DNA from: Caulochytrium protostelioides
Taxonomy: Eukaryota > Chytridiomycota > Caulochytriomycetes > Caulochytriales > Caulochytriaceae
DNA length: 64,000 nt
Assembly: GCA_003615045.1 (NCBI GenBank)
Contig: ML014147.1
Location: 62,001-126,000, forward strand
Direction: 5' to 3'
The notes beneath the pieces are model-generated. The model did no database searches. It was not told the DNA's origin and was given only the letters and a program-made list of their open reading frames with translations. Position numbers and translations under genes: made by a program. Of the stretch, positions 60,679-64,000 are shown in pieces. Position 1 is the first letter of the stretch; each line of letters starts with the position of its first letter.

Positions 60679-61657
60679 CGCGCTGCAGGACGGGAGGTGG
60701 AAGCCTCGCGGGTCGACGGGTCCCGGCAGGCGCAGGCGCGTCGGTGGCATGGCGCAGCCAACAGAAAGAACGCGGGCGGCGGCCTGCGGCCAGAAGCGAT
60801 GATGGCAATAGCCGGCGTCACGGCGCCAAGACATCCCACATCAGCAGACAACGATGCGAGTCATCATCCACAAGGTCGTTCGCGCGCAACGATCCAGATC
60901 CCATCGCCGCGGATGTCTGGATGTCAACGGAGAAACGGTCGAGGAAAAGACCGAGGCCCCGTGGACGCTCGTTGCTGTTCCCGAGGGAATTTGACGGGTT
61001 TCGTCGAGTGCCCAGGCCTTTTCTGGGCTACGCGGAAGTATGGCCGGGGCCGATCGCTGGAGCACACGCCGTCACTTTTGAGCCGCGCAAAAACATTGAC
61101 AGACAACGTCGCTTGACAACCGTTGCTCGTGTCGGCGTCGGCGACCCTCCGCCACGACGGCGACGGCGGCGGCGGCGACGGTCCGATGCTCGGACGACCC
61201 ACGCGGCAGGAGCTGATCGTCCGTTTCTCGGAGGGGATCGGCGGCATCACGGGACCATGCCGACCGCCGTCGGCTCCGCCGGCCATCGCCGCGGTGGGAT
61301 CCAGGATAAGCCGTCAACTCCGCAATCGGCAATCGGCATCCGACGACGCTCGATCCAGGTCGCCTTCCTGAAAGTCAATTGCTGCAAATCTTGCCGTCCA
61401 CCCTCCGGCTCAACCTCCGCCGGAGGCGCGAAACCGTGAACGGCCGTCGGTTGCCTGCAGGCCGCATGAAGCATGCTGCCTCGGAAAGCGATGTTCCAGA
61501 GTGTAAATCCGGGTTTGATAGCGGACGCGCTCGCCTCCGTCGCGATTCCAGCCTTTGTCTTGTCGAGCCGATCCGCGTCGACGCCGCGGCCTCCGTCGCC
61601 GCTCTGCCGCGCGGCAACCAGCCCAACGCACCCCGTCGCCACTCGTGTCCGCCCCGG

Positions 61658-64000
61658 ATGCTCGCGTCCCCGGCGTCGCCGCTCGCGCTGACGCGCGATG
61701 CCGGCAGCCCTGTCCACCTCACCGACCTGCTCGCCCGCATCTCGGCCCTGCTCGACCGCGCCGGCCACGCCCTCACGCGGTCCGACGGCGCCGTCTACCA
61801 ATCCCTCATCATGGACACACTCCGCTACCTCGCGGCACGCGACCCCGCCGATCCGGAGGGTGCCGAGAGCGCTCGCCGCGGGACCGGCAGCGGCGGCGGC
61901 AGCGGGCGGCGCCGCCACCCCATGAGCCAGCCGCCGCCGGCGCCGGCCCACGCGCGGGCCAGCATGGCGGCGTCCGCGCTCCCGAGCGCCGGCGCGGGGG
62001 CCTTGCTCGGCAGCGCGCCGCCCGACAACGGCCGCGGCGCCATGGCCGTCGAGACGCGCCGCTCGGCGGCGCCGTCCGGGCCCCCGTCGGCCCGCGCCTT
62101 CGCCCGCTCGCCCGTCGCGTCGCCCATCGCGTCGCCGGCCGTGTCGCCCTCCGCGCCCGTCGCGGCCGCGGCCGCCGCAGAGGCCGCCGCCGCCGCGATG
62201 GTGCCGGGACCTCGCAGCGCGGCGCCGCTCACGCGCCACGCGAGCACGTCGAGCGCCGCCTCGCACGTCTCGCATCTCCAGAGCATCATGACCATCCTCT
62301 CGAACGTGCTGGGCCCCGCGGTCGCGCGCCCGCCCGCCGCCCACGTCGGCCGCGGCACCGGCGAGGTCGACCACGCCGCCATGGCGCGCGCCCTCTCCCG
62401 CCTCAGCTTCCACCTCTGCCGCATGGCGAGCGTGCCGCCCGCGTACCTTGCGGACGCGTCCGGAGCCGCCGCCGCCGCCGCGCCGCCGCCGCCGCCGCCA
62501 TGGTCGGAACCGCCGGCGGCCGCCGCACTCGCGGCGGCGGCCGCCGCCCCTGGGGCCATGGCCGGGCCGCGGCTGCTCGTGGCGCGCCCGCGGCGCAGCA
62601 GCCTCGCGGCCGCGGCGGCCGGGGTCCATCCGATCGTCGTCGCGCCGGCGCCGCCCGCGATCGACGCGATGGGGGCCCTGACCACGCCCCACGCGCCGGC
62701 CCAGACCCCGCCGCCGCCGCCGCCCGCGGCGTCGCCGACGGATCGGCCCCCGCTGCGCCACACCCAGGCCGCGCGCGACCTCACGCGCTTGACGCCGAGC
62801 GCCCGCGCGCCGCCGGCGATCGGCGCCGACGGCGCCGCGCCGATCGAGAAGCTGCTGCGGGTGCTCCACGAGGCGATCGCGCTGCTGCGCGCGTCGGCGG
62901 CGCCGCCGGACGCCGTGGACCGCGTCGAGCGGCGGCTCTGGCGGTCGCTGAAACCGCTCGCCGCGCTCGTCGCCGAGGCCGGCGTGGCCGCCGCGTCCGC
63001 CGCCGCCACGGACCCGACGGCGGGCGCGAGCGCCAAGCCCCGGCGCCGCCGGGAAAGCATGCCGGCACCCGGCACCCTGGCGCCCGGCAGGCTCGCGCTG
63101 GCGCTGACGCCGACGCCCGCGCCGAGGGTGCCGGCGGTCGAACGCACGACCAAAACGACCCAGCTCGTCGCCATGGCGACGAGCCGCGAGGGGGCGACGA
63201 CGACGACGACGGCAGCGACGGCGGCGGTATCGCCCTTGACGTCCCTCGGCGCCGCGGCCGTGGCGTCGGCGCCCTCCTCCGCCGGGCGCGACCCTGTGCC
63301 GCCGCCGCTGCCGGCCGAAGCTCGCGTCGTGTCCTGCCTCGGCCCGTCGCCGGCGCCCTCGCCGTCGTTGGCGGCGGCCGCTGCCGCGGCGACAGCGGCG
63401 TCCGCGTCGCCGGCGCCGCCTCGCCTCGAGACGCTCGCGGCCATCCGGATCCAAGCGTTCGAGCGCGGCCGCGCCGCCCGCCGACGCTACCGGACGCTGG
63501 TCGAGGTCCAGCACATCGTCGGCGAGCTCGTGTCTACTGAGCGGCGCTATGTCCAGCATCTCGACATCTTTCTCTATACTTACGGGCAGGCCGTCTGGCA
63601 CGCCGTGGTCGAGCCGGCCACGCACGGCCTCGTTGCCGCGGAGGCTGCGGGCGCGACGGCCGCCGCGGCGACGTCGTCGGGGCCGGGGGGCCGCGGCACG
63701 CCGCGCAGCCGTCGCGACCAGGGTCTCGCAGACGACTATCAGGCCGTGTTCCGCCACGTGGCGACCTTGCTGAAACTGAACCGGCAGCTGCTCGAGCAGC
63801 TCGAGGCGCGGTTCGCGCGGTGGCACGCGGGCGCCGGCGTCGCCGACGTAGTGGCCGCGTTCGCCAAGAGCATCCGCGTCTACTACCACTACGTGAACGA
63901 CTACGAGGACACGACGGCGGCGTGGCGGCGGCTCGCGGCCGACGCCCGCGTCCAGCGCGTCGTGCGGCAGCTCAAGGCCGACGCCGCCGCCCGCGGCGCC
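61658..64000 (+). CDS. Rho guanine nucleotide exchange factor (DH domain), 3' end beyond the window
   Basis: The frame is open from the ATG at 61658 to the last base, 781 codons, with no stop. The N-terminus (MLASPASPLALTRDAGSPVH) leads into a short helix (LTDLLARISALLDRAGHAL). Pro/Ala-rich disordered stretches alternate with further helices (SHLQSIMTILSNVLGP; PIEKLLRVLHEAIALLRASA). Near residues 590-605 an IQ-like motif (IRIQAFERGRAARRRYR) may bind calmodulin. Immediately after, VQHIVGELVSTERRYVQHLD is a DH-domain opening (E..TE..YV..L). It continues through DDYQAVFRHVATLLKLNRQLLEQLE and IRVYYHYVNDYEDTTAAW. A Ser/Gly insert splits the first helices. A PH domain would be expected downstream. 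The target GTPase (Rho1 or Cdc42) cannot be told. It is divergent from the exonuclease gene. Confidence 0.78.
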   Translation, partial: MLASPASPLALTRDAGSPVHLTDLLARISALLDRAGHALTRSDGAVYQSLIMDTLRYLAARDPADPEGAESARRGTGSGGGSGRRRHPMSQPPPAPAHARASMAASALPSAGAGALLGSAPPDNGRGAMAVETRRSAAPSGPPSARAFARSPVASPIASPAVSPSAPVAAAAAAEAAAAAMVPGPRSAAPLTRHASTSSAASHVSHLQSIMTILSNVLGPAVARPPAAHVGRGTGEVDHAAMARALSRLSFHLCRMASVPPAYLADASGAAAAAAPPPPPPWSEPPAAAALAAAAAAPGAMAGPRLLVARPRRSSLAAAAAGVHPIVVAPAPPAIDAMGALTTPHAPAQTPPPPPPAASPTDRPPLRHTQAARDLTRLTPSARAPPAIGADGAAPIEKLLRVLHEAIALLRASAAPPDAVDRVERRLWRSLKPLAALVAEAGVAAASAAATDPTAGASAKPRRRRESMPAPGTLAPGRLALALTPTPAPRVPAVERTTKTTQLVAMATSREGATTTTTAATAAVSPLTSLGAAAVASAPSSAGRDPVPPPLPAEARVVSCLGPSPAPSPSLAAAAAAATAASASPAPPRLETLAAIRIQAFERGRAARRRYRTLVEVQHIVGELVSTERRYVQHLDIFLYTYGQAVWHAVVEPATHGLVAAEAAGATAAAATSSGPGGRGTPRSRRDQGLADDYQAVFRHVATLLKLNRQLLEQLEARFARWHAGAGVADVVAAFAKSIRVYYHYVNDYEDTTAAWRRLAADARVQRVVRQLKADAAARGA

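Larger units (their letters stand above)
60176..61657. other. Divergent intergenic region between the exonuclease and Rho GEF genes
   Basis: It contains a GAC microsatellite (60413-60442) and a 16-base array (60631-60678). No supported gene. Both promoters should lie here. Confidence 0.5.

Noticed and set aside
61247-63889. Long - strand open frame of 880 codons opposite the Rho GEF
   Set aside because: It is Arg/Gly-rich low complexity, while the + strand frame encodes an IQ motif and DH domain; the - frame is a GC-driven shadow.

Overview
This is a GC-rich, gene-dense nuclear segment from a fungus. The evidence is a set of fungal-type housekeeping genes: MED11, Vac1/Pep7 (rabenosyn-5), a Gyp5/Evi5-type Rab GAP, fimbrin, NBS1, recyclin-1 (F-box plus Sec10-like), eIF3i, the mitochondrial S-adenosylmethionine carrier, a Vam7-type PX-SNARE, ER BiP ending HDEL, HBS1, a Rex3/REXO1-like exonuclease and a Rho GEF. 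There are also secreted Ser/Thr/Ala-rich proteins, one with a chitin-binding-like Cys motif and one with a Kex2-type KR site. Introns are few and canonical (GT..AG, TATA boxes at some promoters). Codon third positions are almost all G or C, and both gene ends and UTRs are crowded with CT-rich and short tandem repeats. A HAUS6 (augmin) homologue and an LRRC57-like protein hint at an early-diverging or zoosporic fungus, but I cannot name the species.

Layout: 0-2.6 kb holds the tail of an unidentified gene and a convergent SPIN90/Ldb17 gene. 2.6-4.7 kb holds MED11 and a secreted CBM19-like protein. 4.7-6.4 kb is a less GC-rich gap. 6.4-10.7 kb is a giant HAUS6-like protein. 12.4-13.7 kb is a two-exon secreted mucin-like gene. 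13.9-21.8 kb is a divergent pair of endosomal Rab-pathway genes, Vac1 (-) and Gyp5-like TBC (+). 22.8-25.5 kb is fimbrin. 26.8-28.6 kb is a two-exon secreted protein with a possible beta-trefoil. 29.0-30.5 kb is a PAP2 lipid phosphatase. 31.7-38.2 kb is the divergent pair NBS1 (-) and recyclin-1 (+). 39.4-43.2 kb is an N-myristoylatable LRR protein and eIF3i, the latter apparently with a one-codon first exon. 44.8-47.7 kb is the SAM carrier and the convergent Vam7. 47.7-49.8 kb is a repeat-rich intergenic region. 49.8-52.3 kb is BiP with a hidden first exon. 52.7-60.2 kb is HBS1 (three or four exons) and a Rex3-like exonuclease. 61.7-64.0 kb is a Rho GEF cut by the window end.

Themes: several genes serve one trafficking route. 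Vac1, Vam7, recyclin-1 and the TBC GAP all act in endosome, vacuole or recycling traffic. Fimbrin, SPIN90 and the Rho GEF are cortical actin genes. HBS1 and the exonuclease belong to RNA surveillance and processing. This proximity need not mean co-regulation. Several proteins carry long disordered insertions compared with family norms: HAUS6, HBS1, the SAM carrier loops and the fimbrin N-terminus.

Caveats: gene ends were read by eye. Introns were called only where donor, acceptor, frame and protein homology agree. No database search was possible. I see no convincing tRNA, rRNA, transposon, CRISPR or telomere.
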